A stretch of DNA of 49,624 nucleotides, taken from Trichomonas tenax (lineage: Eukaryota > Parabasalia > Trichomonadida > Trichomonadidae). The position numbers were made by a program, and so were the translations under genes. A model generated the notes under the pieces. It was not told the DNA's origin, made no database searches, and was given only the letters and a program-made list of their open reading frames with translations. The first letter of the stretch is position 1. Each line of letters opens with the position of its first letter. The DNA is taken from the NCBI GenBank assembly GCA_023091735.1, contig JALKBU010000308.1, positions 1-49,624 on the forward strand, in the 5' to 3' direction. Positions 17,346 through 27,429 of this stretch are shown here, piece after piece.

Positions 17346-19187
17346 ATGCAAGTCACTGAAACCCAAAAGTGGATTTCTCCGCTTAAAGATTTATGCATCA
17401 AAGTCGACAATATCAACAAAGAGACGTATGAGAAGCTCATATCAGAGATTGCGGGTCTTATTGGCTATCAATACATGCTATCGAATTATATGAATGCTTT
17501 TTACGTCACTTTATCGAATAAAACGCCCCCGAACTACATAGCGCACTGCAATCCGGCTAAGTTCTCTCACCAAACTATGACTGATCAGAGCAAATTCATT
17601 CTCGACATATCAAATAATTTTATCGATTTAATTCTCGATTCACTGGCTACATACGGACTCCAGCCATTCGCTCAGGAACTCTGCGATTTTCACAATCTTT
17701 TTTACGACAAGATAATGAAAAGAAATACATATCTCGCGGAACATCCAACAATCATTCCTCCTTATAGGAAAACAGCAGATTTAATCTTCCACATAGACTC
17801 ACAGATTCCATCGGGACAAACTTCGGAGTTCTCAAACTATCTTTCAAGCTTAATTCAGATTATTGATAGTCGATTAAACTCAGATTTTGATAAAAAATAT
17901 ATGCCGAATGCGGAAACCATATCTTATCTATACCAGCATCTTGATGGTAGTCCAATTTTACCTCAATTGATTAATATTCTCGATGAATTGGATAAAACGA
18001 GAGTTGAATTATCCAAAGAACAAATATCACTCGAACAGAAACTCAAAGCAACATATGAATTCTTGTCAAACCTTCCAAAGGAGGCAATTCGTGAAAATCG
18101 TCAATTTTCTGATTATATTCGTTCAACATACAAAATTTTACCACAAATTCGCTCTAACACCGAAGAACTTATGGACTCACTATACAAAATACCAGCATCA
18201 TTCCATAATATAATGACTCTTCTCCAAGAATCTATTCCAACAAATTACATAGATCTTCGCGAAATGGAAGAATTACGCGCTAACCACATCAAGTTACGCA
18301 TCGAGGTCAACAAGTTTAAACTTTTTGGAAAAATCGTAAATGATTCTGGAATTCAACCATATTCACCAAATCAAGCTCAGCTCTTCATTTCTCAAGAAAA
18401 GGACTTCCTCAAGAACATGAAGGAGCTTATTTTGGAGGAAAAGCACCAAGAAATCAGCCTTTTGATTGATAACGCTTTATCTTCATTTGCTCATTACACG
18501 GAATCGATTCCTGCTGAGAACGAAGATATCCAGAATAAGACTAGAGATGCAGACAGTGCAATGCAAAAGTGGGCTAACTCAAGGCCACAACCAGACCCAC
18601 AGATATCATATGATGTCAAGAACTTACATGAAAAAGTTAATGCTCTTAAGGAGCAAGCCGATGAAATCATTTCTGTTGCCAATAGCTCGATCAGCCAGGC
18701 AATGAGCTCATTGTCTGAATTGAATCAGCATCTTTCTTTCTCTCCACCAGTTTCGGATCCAGAAATCAATGATTACATGAATGCTGCAGATGCTGAAGCA
18801 AATGAAAAGTGGCTTAAAGCAAGATTCGAGAAAAAGCAGGACTCTATCATCCAGAAGAGACGTCGTTTGGAGCAAAAGAAGCATGAGCTTGAATTGCAGC
18901 AATCAAAACTCGCTGCTCTGCAACGTGAAGTTGATGGATTCAGACAAAAGAAGCAAGAGGATCCTAATGCAGGTGCTGGTATTGCTCCAGAAGAGTTCCA
19001 GGATGCTAAAGAGCGTGCCAGATGCATCTTCTGCAACCTTGAGAACGACAGAAATTGTATGCTCAAAGAATGCGGACATACATTCTGCATAAATTGTATC
19101 AAGAAGAGACTGAATAGTAGAATGAGAACATGCCCAAGCTGCGAGACGAAATTCCAAAGCTCCTCAATTTCGGAGATCCAATGGTAA
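17346..19187 (+). CDS. Bre1/RNF20-like RING E3 ubiquitin ligase, 613 aa
   Basis: Bre1 monoubiquitylates histone H2B in nuclei. The C-terminus (about residues 560-613) is a C3HC4 RING: C-x2-C (RCIFC), CGHTFC, C-x2-C-like INCI, then TCPSC. It is followed by the short ISEIQW end, which closely resembles the Bre1 ending (CGHTFC, NRMRKCP-x-C, a final hydrophobic tail). The rest is almost wholly helical, with a Lys/Glu/Gln coiled coil at 500-555 (KKHELELQQSKLAALQREV), again as in Bre1. The start is ATG 17346, preceded by ATCAAAATTTTTT. The gene is convergent with 19244-20587, with only 56 bp between the stops. Other coiled-coil RING ligases are possible, but the RING at the extreme C-terminus favours Bre1. 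Confidence 0.7.
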   Translation: MQVTETQKWISPLKDLCIKVDNINKETYEKLISEIAGLIGYQYMLSNYMNAFYVTLSNKTPPNYIAHCNPAKFSHQTMTDQSKFILDISNNFIDLILDSLATYGLQPFAQELCDFHNLFYDKIMKRNTYLAEHPTIIPPYRKTADLIFHIDSQIPSGQTSEFSNYLSSLIQIIDSRLNSDFDKKYMPNAETISYLYQHLDGSPILPQLINILDELDKTRVELSKEQISLEQKLKATYEFLSNLPKEAIRENRQFSDYIRSTYKILPQIRSNTEELMDSLYKIPASFHNIMTLLQESIPTNYIDLREMEELRANHIKLRIEVNKFKLFGKIVNDSGIQPYSPNQAQLFISQEKDFLKNMKELILEEKHQEISLLIDNALSSFAHYTESIPAENEDIQNKTRDADSAMQKWANSRPQPDPQISYDVKNLHEKVNALKEQADEIISVANSSISQAMSSLSELNQHLSFSPPVSDPEINDYMNAADAEANEKWLKARFEKKQDSIIQKRRRLEQKKHELELQQSKLAALQREVDGFRQKKQEDPNAGAGIAPEEFQDAKERARCIFCNLENDRNCMLKECGHTFCINCIKKRLNSRMRTCPSCETKFQSSSISEIQW

Positions 19188-19243
19188 GCGAATTTCATGA
19201 TCATGTATAGATATGTTTCAAATATAAAATCTGATGCTATTTT

Positions 19244-20587
19244 TTATTTTACTTCTTCATGCTGTGTAAATATAAATTTAATATCCTTCGCGATATATTT
19301 GCAAGGTATATTATCAGATTCGATTATTTCATCAGTGACGTCAAAAATATCCTCTCTTACAAATATTTCATCAAATTTTCCATCATTGATATAATACCTT
19401 GTTATTTCTTTCAAGCCATTTAAAAGCAAATCTAAATAATCTGGGGAATCGACTTCGATAACGGAAGCAATATGTTCTAATATCACTTGGCTGCGTTCAT
19501 TTAATGTTGTCATAAAATTGTCTTGACATAATAAAATTAGTTGGCAAAAAATAGAAATGACGACTTTTTTGTCAAAATATGAAACATCATTAATGCAATC
19601 TAATAGCATCCATATTATATTCTTTGACAACAAGATCTGTATTTCAATCTTATCTTCATTGTAATTTAAAAGATCAATATAGTCAGATATGAAAAATAAA
19701 CACGAATATTCAAGATCTTCATTGATATGATTGTTGAACGAATCAGATAATATGCCTTCAATGAACTCAAAAATACCATTATGGAGGATATGTAATCTTT
19801 CTGCGCAAGAATTGGTGATAAGTGTGCTTAAGAGATTTAATGTTTCCATGATGATTTTAGAATCTTTCGTTGAAAATAACATTTTCAGTATATTATTGTT
19901 TAGCTTGAGTATATGAAAAATTCTAAGTGTTTCTTGATTGAAACATTCCAATAATTTGTGGAGACAAATGAGTGAATCAACTGTAACATTATCTATCCCA
20001 AAATGAAGAAAAAACTGCAATATTTTGGTGACTTCTGGCAAGCAATGTATTGCATGTATTCTTATAAGTGTGCTTATTGTTAGTTTGATAAATTTCATCA
20101 TATTTCTGCAAAGTTTTTCAATGATTTGCTTATTTGGATGAATTTTAGATACTTCATCAATATTATTAAGAATAAATGATAAAATGTACTGAAAGCAAGA
20201 CAATTCATTAGATTGGCATTCAAAAGGAATCCCCTGGTAAAGAAAAATTTGAAGATTTGGAAATTTAATATAAATATACCTCAACACTTTAATGACATTA
20301 TTGATACATTGAATCTCTCTGGTTTCAGTAAGTTTAACAGAGAACTTCTGCACATTTTTAATATTGAATAAATTATCACAATTTTCTTCCGTTGTTGAAA
20401 GCCATACTTTGAGCTTCTTTACATCACATGCCGAAATTCCATCATTGGATAATAGAATTCTTTCGAACAAATCTTTCCCACAAATGTTGTTATATTGTTG
20501 ATTATTCTCGCCATAAACAGAATAGCCATCATCGGTTGTGATTGAATTCAAGTGTGTTGTGTTCCAAAACTTGTAATCTGAATCCAT
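19244..20587 (-). CDS. Armadillo/HEAT-like helical repeat protein, 447 aa
   Basis: An intact ATG-started frame. From about residue 85 to 420 it is built of paired helices of 35-45 residues with conserved Leu/Ile patterns (IIMETLNLLSTLITNSCAE; VVISIFCQLILLCQDN). That is the look of the degenerate armadillo proteins common in trichomonads. The first 80 residues are polar and non-repetitive. No nuclear-localisation-binding Trp/Asn ladder is evident, so I do not call it importin alpha. No signal peptide or membrane segment. The likely role is a scaffold or adaptor; the partner is unknown. Confidence 0.65.
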   Translation of the reverse strand: MDSDYKFWNTTHLNSITTDDGYSVYGENNQQYNNICGKDLFERILLSNDGISACDVKKLKVWLSTTEENCDNLFNIKNVQKFSVKLTETREIQCINNVIKVLRYIYIKFPNLQIFLYQGIPFECQSNELSCFQYILSFILNNIDEVSKIHPNKQIIEKLCRNMMKFIKLTISTLIRIHAIHCLPEVTKILQFFLHFGIDNVTVDSLICLHKLLECFNQETLRIFHILKLNNNILKMLFSTKDSKIIMETLNLLSTLITNSCAERLHILHNGIFEFIEGILSDSFNNHINEDLEYSCLFFISDYIDLLNYNEDKIEIQILLSKNIIWMLLDCINDVSYFDKKVVISIFCQLILLCQDNFMTTLNERSQVILEHIASVIEVDSPDYLDLLLNGLKEITRYYINDGKFDEIFVREDIFDVTDEIIESDNIPCKYIAKDIKFIFTQHEEVK

Positions 20588-20856
20588 TCTTTCTGAATCA
20601 ATTTGATGTCACTTTTAAGTTCCTCGTGTCACTTTTACATCCTCGACAATTTATCACATTTCCATCTTTCCACAAAAACTCATTCATCTACAATGATTCA
20701 GTAAACAAGAGTTTTGCATTATATAGTAGTAGTAAATTTCTATACTATGTTATAATATATAGTTCTGATTATGTCTCTGTAACGAGAAAAACAAAGAAAT
20801 AATTAACACAACAGATTGGGTCGTATAAGGTTATTGTAGATTTTTAAATTTTGTCA

Positions 20857-20861
20857 TCACT
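20857..20861 (+). promoter_or_regulatory. Inr-type core promoter (TCACT) of the Hsp70-like gene
   Basis: TCACTATT leads directly into the ATG at 20865, giving a leader of about 6 nt. Confidence 0.6.
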
Positions 20862-20864
20862 ATT

Positions 20865-22718
20865 ATGTTAGGAATCGATTTAGGCACGAGTAACACTTGT
20901 GCCGCATTCATAGAATCTAAAAAATTAGAAGTCTGTACCTTCGGTGATGGTCACCAGCTGCTTCCCTCTTACGTTTATTTCGATTATAATTCAACTACTC
21001 ATAAAATTGAGCCGATATTTGAAAGATACGCGAAAAGGAATTCCGTTCATCCTGAGAACTTGATTTATGGTGCTAAAAGACTTATCGGAAGAACATTTGA
21101 TCATCCAAAAGTTCAAGAATTCATCAACAATAATCCACAACTCAAAATTGAGAATCGTGGTGGAAAACCAGAGTTCAAAATCAGTGTTGAAATACCAGAC
21201 TCCAATGGAAAAGTCAAAACAGAATATTATTCACCAGAAAGAATTTCAGCTGAGCTTTTAACAGAGGTTAAAACGCAGTATAAATTACACACAGGAAATG
21301 ATCCACAAAAAGTTTTGATCACTGTACCTGCAAAATTTAATTCAAATCAAAGAGCAGGAACATTATCTGCAGCTTTGATGGCAGGCTTCAAAGAAGAAAA
21401 CGTTATATTCTCTAGTGAACCCACTGCTGCAGCATATATGTATCGATATCATCAAGATAATCCACAAGAAGTTGATTTAACTCAAAAAATTGTACTTATT
21501 TTCGATCTTGGTGCAGGAACTCTTGATGTTTCTATCGTTAAGTATAATGATGACACATTTGAAGTTTTGGCGGTTGAAGGTGACACTGATCTTGGCGGAC
21601 AAGATTTTGATCAAATTTTATTCAATTATGCACTTGAAGCTTTTAAGAAAGATCCGATGAGTCAACAAGAAAAACCATCAGATCAAAGCCTCAAAAGATT
21701 ATTAAATTGCTGTGAAGAAGCAAAAGAAACCCTGTCTTCTGGTATTTCGACAATGATTGCAGTGGATAATTTTGTACGTGGTTATAATTTAGAGATAAAA
21801 TTAAGAAGAGCAATTTTCGAGAGGTTGATTGAACCAAAAATCAATAAATCAATTTCGATTATTGAAAAAGCAATGAATAGTGCTGGCATTACAAAGAGTG
21901 ATATACATGCTGTCATTCCAGTTGGTGGATCTTGTTATATCCCAAAGGTCCTCAATATTCTTAAAGATTATTTCGAAGAAGAAAGAGAATGTGTTGTGTC
22001 AAAGCTCAAATACGAGTACGCAGTTGCGCAGGGTGCTTGCTACATGTGCAGGGATGGTTGTCCTGTTGAAACTGTTGCCAAAGGCGGCATTGTTCCCGTC
22101 TCTGAAAACAAAATTGTTAATGACATTTTACCATCGAGAATTGGAGTTAAGTGCAAATATGACGATTTCTTCACATATATTGGTGCAGGCCAAAAGTTCC
22201 CATACAATGCTGAATATCCGTTCGTTCTCAATTCGAATACTTCATCATTCCAAATGAGCATATATCAAGGAGATAGTGACAAATGTTCTGAAAATACATT
22301 GATTAGGACAATCCAAATGGATAACATTCCAAAGAATGTAACAACACTTTGGGTGAAACTTTCAATTAATTCTAATGGTATCTTAAACTTCCAATTGGCA
22401 AACGATGAAGTTGGACTCTCCAGAGAATTGCAGAACATTCCTTGCATTGGTGCAAGAACGAAGGAAGAAATAGAAATAGCTAATCAAGAACTTGCCGAAA
22501 GAGAGAGACTTTTAACAATGAAATCAACATTAATCAAACAGCTCGAAGAATTTCAGGTAAAAGTTTTATCAGCAAAGAGGAGATCTAAAATCAAAAGACC
22601 ATTCGTGGCTATCGAAAATGAAATAGAGGACCTGTTAGAAGCAATAGATGAGTCATTTAAACCCGATGCATATCAAGAAAAATATCAGGATCTTGTTCAA
22701 CGCTTTGAAGCTTTGTAA
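20865..22718 (+). CDS. Divergent Hsp70-family chaperone, 617 aa
   Basis: The ATPase domain (about 1-385) has GIDLGTSNTC (phosphate loop 1), LITVPAKFN, EPTAAAYMY, IFDLGAGTLDVSI (phosphate loop 2), GDTDLGGQDFD and VIPVGGSCYIPKV (adenosine loop). In loop 2 the usual DLGGGTFD reads DLGAGTLD, so a Gly and a Phe are replaced. The C-terminal 230 residues are a weakly conserved substrate domain followed by a helical lid, ending QRFEAL without the EEVD tail of cytosolic Hsp70 or an ER-retention signal. No targeting peptide is seen, so it is probably cytosolic. It is shorter than canonical Hsp70 (about 650). It may be a regulatory Hsp70-like protein rather than the main chaperone; ATPase activity is uncertain. 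Confidence 0.88.
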   Translation: MLGIDLGTSNTCAAFIESKKLEVCTFGDGHQLLPSYVYFDYNSTTHKIEPIFERYAKRNSVHPENLIYGAKRLIGRTFDHPKVQEFINNNPQLKIENRGGKPEFKISVEIPDSNGKVKTEYYSPERISAELLTEVKTQYKLHTGNDPQKVLITVPAKFNSNQRAGTLSAALMAGFKEENVIFSSEPTAAAYMYRYHQDNPQEVDLTQKIVLIFDLGAGTLDVSIVKYNDDTFEVLAVEGDTDLGGQDFDQILFNYALEAFKKDPMSQQEKPSDQSLKRLLNCCEEAKETLSSGISTMIAVDNFVRGYNLEIKLRRAIFERLIEPKINKSISIIEKAMNSAGITKSDIHAVIPVGGSCYIPKVLNILKDYFEEERECVVSKLKYEYAVAQGACYMCRDGCPVETVAKGGIVPVSENKIVNDILPSRIGVKCKYDDFFTYIGAGQKFPYNAEYPFVLNSNTSSFQMSIYQGDSDKCSENTLIRTIQMDNIPKNVTTLWVKLSINSNGILNFQLANDEVGLSRELQNIPCIGARTKEEIEIANQELAERERLLTMKSTLIKQLEEFQVKVLSAKRRSKIKRPFVAIENEIEDLLEAIDESFKPDAYQEKYQDLVQRFEAL

Positions 22719-22821
22719 TTCTTTATATATATTAGTACCAATAAATATGTTATTAATTTGATGCATTTTTACTAATTTGTGATTATTTTTATTTATTGCA
22801 TCTGAATCAAATATTTCGAAA

Positions 22822-24057
22822 ATGATTACGATGCGTTTTTATACTCCGGCTCAAGTAGGAATAGATATAAATGTCTCAACCAATACCAGAATTATAACAA
22901 TAAAGAGACTTATCGCTTCGAAATTCACGCTTAATGAAAATAATATTATATTATATTACAAAACAACAAAACTAAATGATTCAACGATCGTTAAATATAT
23001 ACCATACTATACTGGTGGCGTTTTCAATATCAAATTCAATCTTCCTTTAATTCATCTTTTGGAATTTGATGCAAAATTTAAAATAGAGCTAAGACAAATC
23101 ATTGCCAAGATACAGTACCTTCTAGCAATCAATCCAAACAAAGAAGATTGTTTACGTGCTTTGTTTTTTGGTCGAGGAAGTTTATATATAGCCCTTGAGT
23201 TACTTATTGATGGCAGTGTCGATGTGATAAAGAAATTTAGGAACAGTAGAATCAATCAAACAGCATTAAATCAAGTTGAATCGATTAAACCATATACAGC
23301 ACCAGAAAAACCAAAATCACCGACGATAAAGTGTGACATAGCCGAGTTACGCCAATACGTTTATGAAACACCAAAGAAAAACGAAAATAATTTAATCGCA
23401 ATTAGAAATGCAGATTTAACCGAAGAATCTGGTGACGAGAATTCCTCTGAATCCTGCAGCAAGCCTAAGACACAAGATTCTCAAAATACACAACATGCAA
23501 CAATAATTACAGAAATTCAACCTCCTCAAGAAGCAAATCCTAAACCGGATGTTTCAAATCCCGATATTTGGCATGATTTACTTAATATGGTTAATGATGA
23601 AAAGTTTTTCGAAATTAATTCAATTTCTGTTGAAACAGTCAAACATTCTGGGTCTGAAGACTCAGGAAAAGAATCTGAACATGAAGTTTCTATTCCTTCT
23701 GTAAATAACTCTTCTTCATCATCCGATGATGAAGAAGAGGAAGAAGAACTTCCACAAATCAAAAAAAAAACAGCACCAGAAACACCCAGATCTCATAAAG
23801 TATCAGAAACACCTAGAAAGAGAGGTCGCTGGAAGAAGTACTTCCCATTATTCGATATAGAGAATGTTGTTTATGAAATTAAAGTCAATATTCCAGAAAT
23901 CATCAATCTCAGGAAAAACATCAAAATTGTGGAACTTGTTGAAAGCGACACAGATGAATCTGATAATGAAGAGAAACCAATACCGGATCCAACGCTTGAT
24001 TATATCGTTGAACCAGATGGTTCAATTGTCAAATTAGACGAGAAAGACGAAAAATAA
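22822..24057 (+). CDS. Ubiquitin-like-domain protein with acidic, Ser-rich tail, 411 aa
   Basis: Residues 4-68 fit a ubiquitin-like fold (RFYTPAQVGIDINVSTNTRI, then TIKRLIASKFTL and ILYYKTTKLNDSTIV). Residues about 100-140 contain a helical segment (DCLRALFFGRGSLYIALELLIDG) that resembles a UBA three-helix bundle. The order UBL then UBA recalls shuttle factors of the Rad23/Dsk2 type. The middle is low complexity with SSSSSDDEEEEEE near 295-310 and a basic PRKRGRWKK stretch near 335 that could bind DNA or serve as a nuclear signal. The C-terminal 70 residues are acidic. I see no second UBA. The domain calls are by eye and moderate; the exact role is unknown. Confidence 0.6.
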   Translation: MITMRFYTPAQVGIDINVSTNTRIITIKRLIASKFTLNENNIILYYKTTKLNDSTIVKYIPYYTGGVFNIKFNLPLIHLLEFDAKFKIELRQIIAKIQYLLAINPNKEDCLRALFFGRGSLYIALELLIDGSVDVIKKFRNSRINQTALNQVESIKPYTAPEKPKSPTIKCDIAELRQYVYETPKKNENNLIAIRNADLTEESGDENSSESCSKPKTQDSQNTQHATIITEIQPPQEANPKPDVSNPDIWHDLLNMVNDEKFFEINSISVETVKHSGSEDSGKESEHEVSIPSVNNSSSSSDDEEEEEELPQIKKKTAPETPRSHKVSETPRKRGRWKKYFPLFDIENVVYEIKVNIPEIINLRKNIKIVELVESDTDESDNEEKPIPDPTLDYIVEPDGSIVKLDEKDEK

Positions 24058-24395
24058 TCATATTTCATCGTTTTTAATATGTATAATAAAGATATATTAG
24101 AATATGTAAGATGTACTAAGTCCTGTTTTTATCGAATAATACATATAAATAATGAAACAACTCATAACAAAATATATTTTCAAAATATGATATGAAATAT
24201 GGATATAATAAGTATCAAACAGATATATTTTATATTAAGGTAGTTCCGTTTTACTATATTATAGGCTTCTGCTTCTAATGATGAGATATATATAATATTT
24301 TGGAAGATATTTTGATCTATTAGCATTTCCAAAATTTTGTTGTTTGTGTTAAAGCTTGTAATCTCATATACTTTACTCTGAAAATCATAAATTTT
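24058..24395. other. Convergent intergenic space
   Basis: A+T-rich 3'-UTR space between the UBL gene and uL22. I see no feature in it. Confidence 0.4.
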
Positions 24396-24917
24396 TTACT
24401 GGGAGCGCTCCTTGATGGCTGCTGGTTCAGCAAGAACGATTTGAACGTTTGTTGGTGGGGAAGCATATGATTTTACACGGCCGTGAGCCTGGTGGATACG
24501 GCGCCAGCGGTATTGGGCAGCACGGTTGCATTGAACATGGCAAACGACGACATCATCTAAGTTGATGCCTGGCTTCTGTGGAGCGCCAGCGAGAGCTGTC
24601 TTGATGAGCTTGATGTAGAGTTCGGCGCACTTAACTGGCCAGCGGGATGTTGGACATCCCCACTCGTGGCCCTGAGCATGGTGTGAGATACCACCCTTGT
24701 AACGGAAGAATGGAACAGCGCGCTCCTTCCTCATGACGGCCTCGAGATATTCGATAGCCTGCTGAGCCTTCATGCCCTTGATAACGCGGCCTGTTTCCAT
24801 CATTGGCTTGAAGTGGATACGCTCCATGCCAGAGCATGCCTTGAGAGCCTTTGATTCTTCAACATTTCCGAAGGTGTAGTGCTTGTTCATGCGAGAAAGG
24901 TCGGCCAAAACCGCCAT
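24396..24917 (-). CDS. 60S ribosomal protein L17 (uL22), 173 aa
   Basis: uL22 lines the polypeptide exit tunnel of the large ribosomal subunit. The family signatures are a central block with MKAQQAIEYLEAVMRKERAVPF and FRYKGGISHHAQ, and a C-terminal RRAQYR-type loop (NRAAQYRWRRIHQAHGRVKSYASPPTN) with histidines and arginines that contact 28S rRNA. The N-terminus has GMERIHFKPMMETGRVIKGM. Length and order match eukaryotic L17. Codon use is GC-rich and strongly biased, unlike its neighbours, as expected for a highly expressed gene. No standard initiator is visible upstream, and a short upstream ATG lies in the presumed leader. Confidence 0.92.
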   Translation of the reverse strand: MAVLADLSRMNKHYTFGNVEESKALKACSGMERIHFKPMMETGRVIKGMKAQQAIEYLEAVMRKERAVPFFRYKGGISHHAQGHEWGCPTSRWPVKCAELYIKLIKTALAGAPQKPGINLDDVVVCHVQCNRAAQYRWRRIHQAHGRVKSYASPPTNVQIVLAEPAAIKERSQ

Positions 24918-25419
24918 GCGACGATTATTTCATCAGAATTTTACATCACATGTCGGATTATTTCTGACATATTGGCAAATGTAAAGTGTCGGGTGTCAGA
25001 AATCTTTTTGATAATAATATTTTACTTGTCAAAAGATAGTAATTTCTAGATATTTTACATCTCATCGGCTTGAAATCCTTATTATCCGATTTGATCTGAT
25101 TGATATTCATTATATCTATGTATCTATGTATCTTATGGAAATGCTTTATTCATGCTGGAAAGCGATTTCGCAGTCGGGACATTATGAAATTAACGTCATT
25201 CGGTTTTCTTTTCAAAAAGGACACTAACTAGCAGTTGCCTGTCAAAGCAATGTTGAAATATCTCTAAACCATGTTATAACTGTGATATTTTAAGAATACA
25301 ACGTCAGATAGCAGATTACGCGGCAAAGATAAGTTTACTTGACAAAAATTTCAGATAGACCGTTGTATGTAAGAAAAAAAAAATGTTGTTACAACCAAAA
25401 GTGACAAATATAGCGATAA
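24918..25419. other. Divergent promoter region of uL22 and the pseudokinase
   Basis: No gene. A perfect 9-bp inverted repeat (TTTCTGACA at 24961-24969 and TGTCAGAAA at 24994-25002) with a 24-nt loop lies 44 bp upstream of the uL22 start. It could be an operator or a hairpin. Nothing else supported. Confidence 0.4.
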
Positions 25420-27429
25420 ATGGATGACGAAAAATTCATTCTCCAGACTTCGCTGGTGACACAAATCCGCCAATTCCCGTCCGGTCCACGCGGAGAAACG
25501 TATTTGTGCAAATTTAAGACAAAAAAGAGAAAACTCGTCTTCAAATATATAACCATTCAAGAAAAAGCGCAGAAAGACCAGTTTCTTCACGATGTAAAAT
25601 TATTAAAAGAGTGTGTGCATCCTGCTTTAGCTCACTACGAGGGATATAATCCACCAGGAAGTGATAACAAGTGCATGATCGCGACTTCTTACATAGCTAC
25701 GACGTTAGAGGAGATACAGAAAAGAATTATGAACAGTGAGAAACTCGATTTTGGACCAACGCAAATGGTCATTATTGCTCTTGGAATTATTTCGGGTCTA
25801 AAGTTTTTACATTCGCTTAGAATCGCGCACAAGAACTTAAAGCCATCGAATGTTCTGATAGATAAAAATTACAGACCGTTAGTTTCTGATTTCTACTTGA
25901 ATATTCAAAATCCACCAATAAAAAGCATTTATTATCCAGACAAAGAGATTTCACAGGAAAGTGATATTTTCGCTTACGGCACAATTCTTTTCGAAATGTT
26001 CGCAGGTAAAAATATTTCTTCGAGTTCTTTCCCTCAATCAAAGCCTTCGTTGCCTTCCACACTTCCTGTTGTCATTCGCAGGATCATCGCTGCTTGCTGG
26101 GCTGAAAATCCTGTCCACAGGCCTTCGTCAAATGATATTTTCCAATTATTATCGATAAATCTCGACCAAATCAATCCAGAAGCCGATATTTCGATTACGC
26201 GTACTTACCTAAGCCTCCTTCTCGCATTTGAAAGAGAACGCTTGATGAGTATTTACGGAGATCCGCAATGCACACAAAACTTCGGAAAATTCTTACTCGA
26301 CACAAGTTCCTGCTTGTCTTATCAAGTCATGGGCACGAAGTTCATCAATTACAACACAGCAAAGCAGAAGCCAGAGCTACCGCAAGTTCCACAGCAATTA
26401 ATAAAAAGCGCATCAAACGACAGCATGCTTCACAAGAAGAAGGAGACCAAAGAGCCGAAGAAAAAGAATTCCAAGGGAACACACGAGTCGTCTGGTTCCA
26501 GCAGTGGAAACTCGCCTCGCGAAGCTCCAAGTCCTGCCAAGCAACCGCTTGTTCCCTTTCTGCCAGCGAAGAAGAAGAAACCATCAAATACAACGCCGCC
26601 TGTAACTTCAACACCAGCACCTGCTAAGCCTAAGAACTTCATCGAAGATCCATTCGAAGCTACTAAACAGGGCAATGTTGCAAGCATCAAATATATTTTG
26701 ACATCAATAGAATTTGATGTCACAACAAAGAACAAATCAGGACTCACAATTTTCCATATTGCAGCACAACTTGGAAAAGTCGAACTCCTCAAAGCTATTT
26801 GCACAGTTGTTAAGCCTTCTGTTGTTCTTGATCTTCCGGGTGACTGGGGCCGCACTGCTCTTCACTACGCAGCCGAAGCTGGTCAACTGGAGGCCGTCAA
26901 ATACATTGTCTCGTTGAGAGGCGGACTTGGTTTCCCTGTCAGTGACGACGGAAGGACTCCATTGCATGACGCAACTACTGAAGGACGAGTTGATGTCATC
27001 AAGTATCTTCTTAATTGCAAAGATGCAGATCCTAACAAGCGCGATGAGAATGGCTATACAGCACTACATAACGCTTGTGAAGGTGGTCACGTTCACGCTG
27101 CACAAGCTCTGCTTGCATTCAAGGGCACCAATCCTAATGAGCGCGATGAGGAGGGAGCATCTCCACTCCACTACGCTTGTGCAGAAGGACGTGCTGATGT
27201 TGTTGGATTGCTCATAGAATCACGCGGAATTGATGTTAATGCAGTTGATACTGAAGGAAGAACACCATTGCATTATGCGGTAATGCAAGGAAAGACCCAA
27301 TGCGTCCAGAAACTGCTTACTGCAAAGGGCATTGATATCACAATAAGAAATTCTGATAATCAGACTGCAGCAGATATTGCGTCTAATCAAGATATCGTTT
27401 CTTTATTATCGAAACGAGGCAAGAAATAA
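25420..27429 (+). CDS. Protein pseudokinase with C-terminal ankyrin repeats, 669 aa
   Basis: Residues 1-250 follow a TKL-type kinase fold: a P-loop-like GPRGETYLCKF, the lysine in LVFKYI, IAHKNLKPSNVLID in place of HRD-x-KxxN, SDFYL in place of DFG, SDIFAYGTILFEM (subdomain IX) and NPVHRPS (XI). Loss of the catalytic Asp (HKN) and the DFG Gly plus a short activation loop point to an inactive or weak kinase. Residues 330-400 are a Lys/Ser/Pro-rich linker. Residues 407-660 hold about seven ankyrin repeats (GRTALHYAAEAGQLEAVKYI; GYTALHNACEGG; GASPLHYACAEGR). Kinase-ankyrin fusions are a known large family in Trichomonas. The stop is TAA followed by A. Confidence 0.87.
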   Translation: MDDEKFILQTSLVTQIRQFPSGPRGETYLCKFKTKKRKLVFKYITIQEKAQKDQFLHDVKLLKECVHPALAHYEGYNPPGSDNKCMIATSYIATTLEEIQKRIMNSEKLDFGPTQMVIIALGIISGLKFLHSLRIAHKNLKPSNVLIDKNYRPLVSDFYLNIQNPPIKSIYYPDKEISQESDIFAYGTILFEMFAGKNISSSSFPQSKPSLPSTLPVVIRRIIAACWAENPVHRPSSNDIFQLLSINLDQINPEADISITRTYLSLLLAFERERLMSIYGDPQCTQNFGKFLLDTSSCLSYQVMGTKFINYNTAKQKPELPQVPQQLIKSASNDSMLHKKKETKEPKKKNSKGTHESSGSSSGNSPREAPSPAKQPLVPFLPAKKKKPSNTTPPVTSTPAPAKPKNFIEDPFEATKQGNVASIKYILTSIEFDVTTKNKSGLTIFHIAAQLGKVELLKAICTVVKPSVVLDLPGDWGRTALHYAAEAGQLEAVKYIVSLRGGLGFPVSDDGRTPLHDATTEGRVDVIKYLLNCKDADPNKRDENGYTALHNACEGGHVHAAQALLAFKGTNPNERDEEGASPLHYACAEGRADVVGLLIESRGIDVNAVDTEGRTPLHYAVMQGKTQCVQKLLTAKGIDITIRNSDNQTAADIASNQDIVSLLSKRGKK

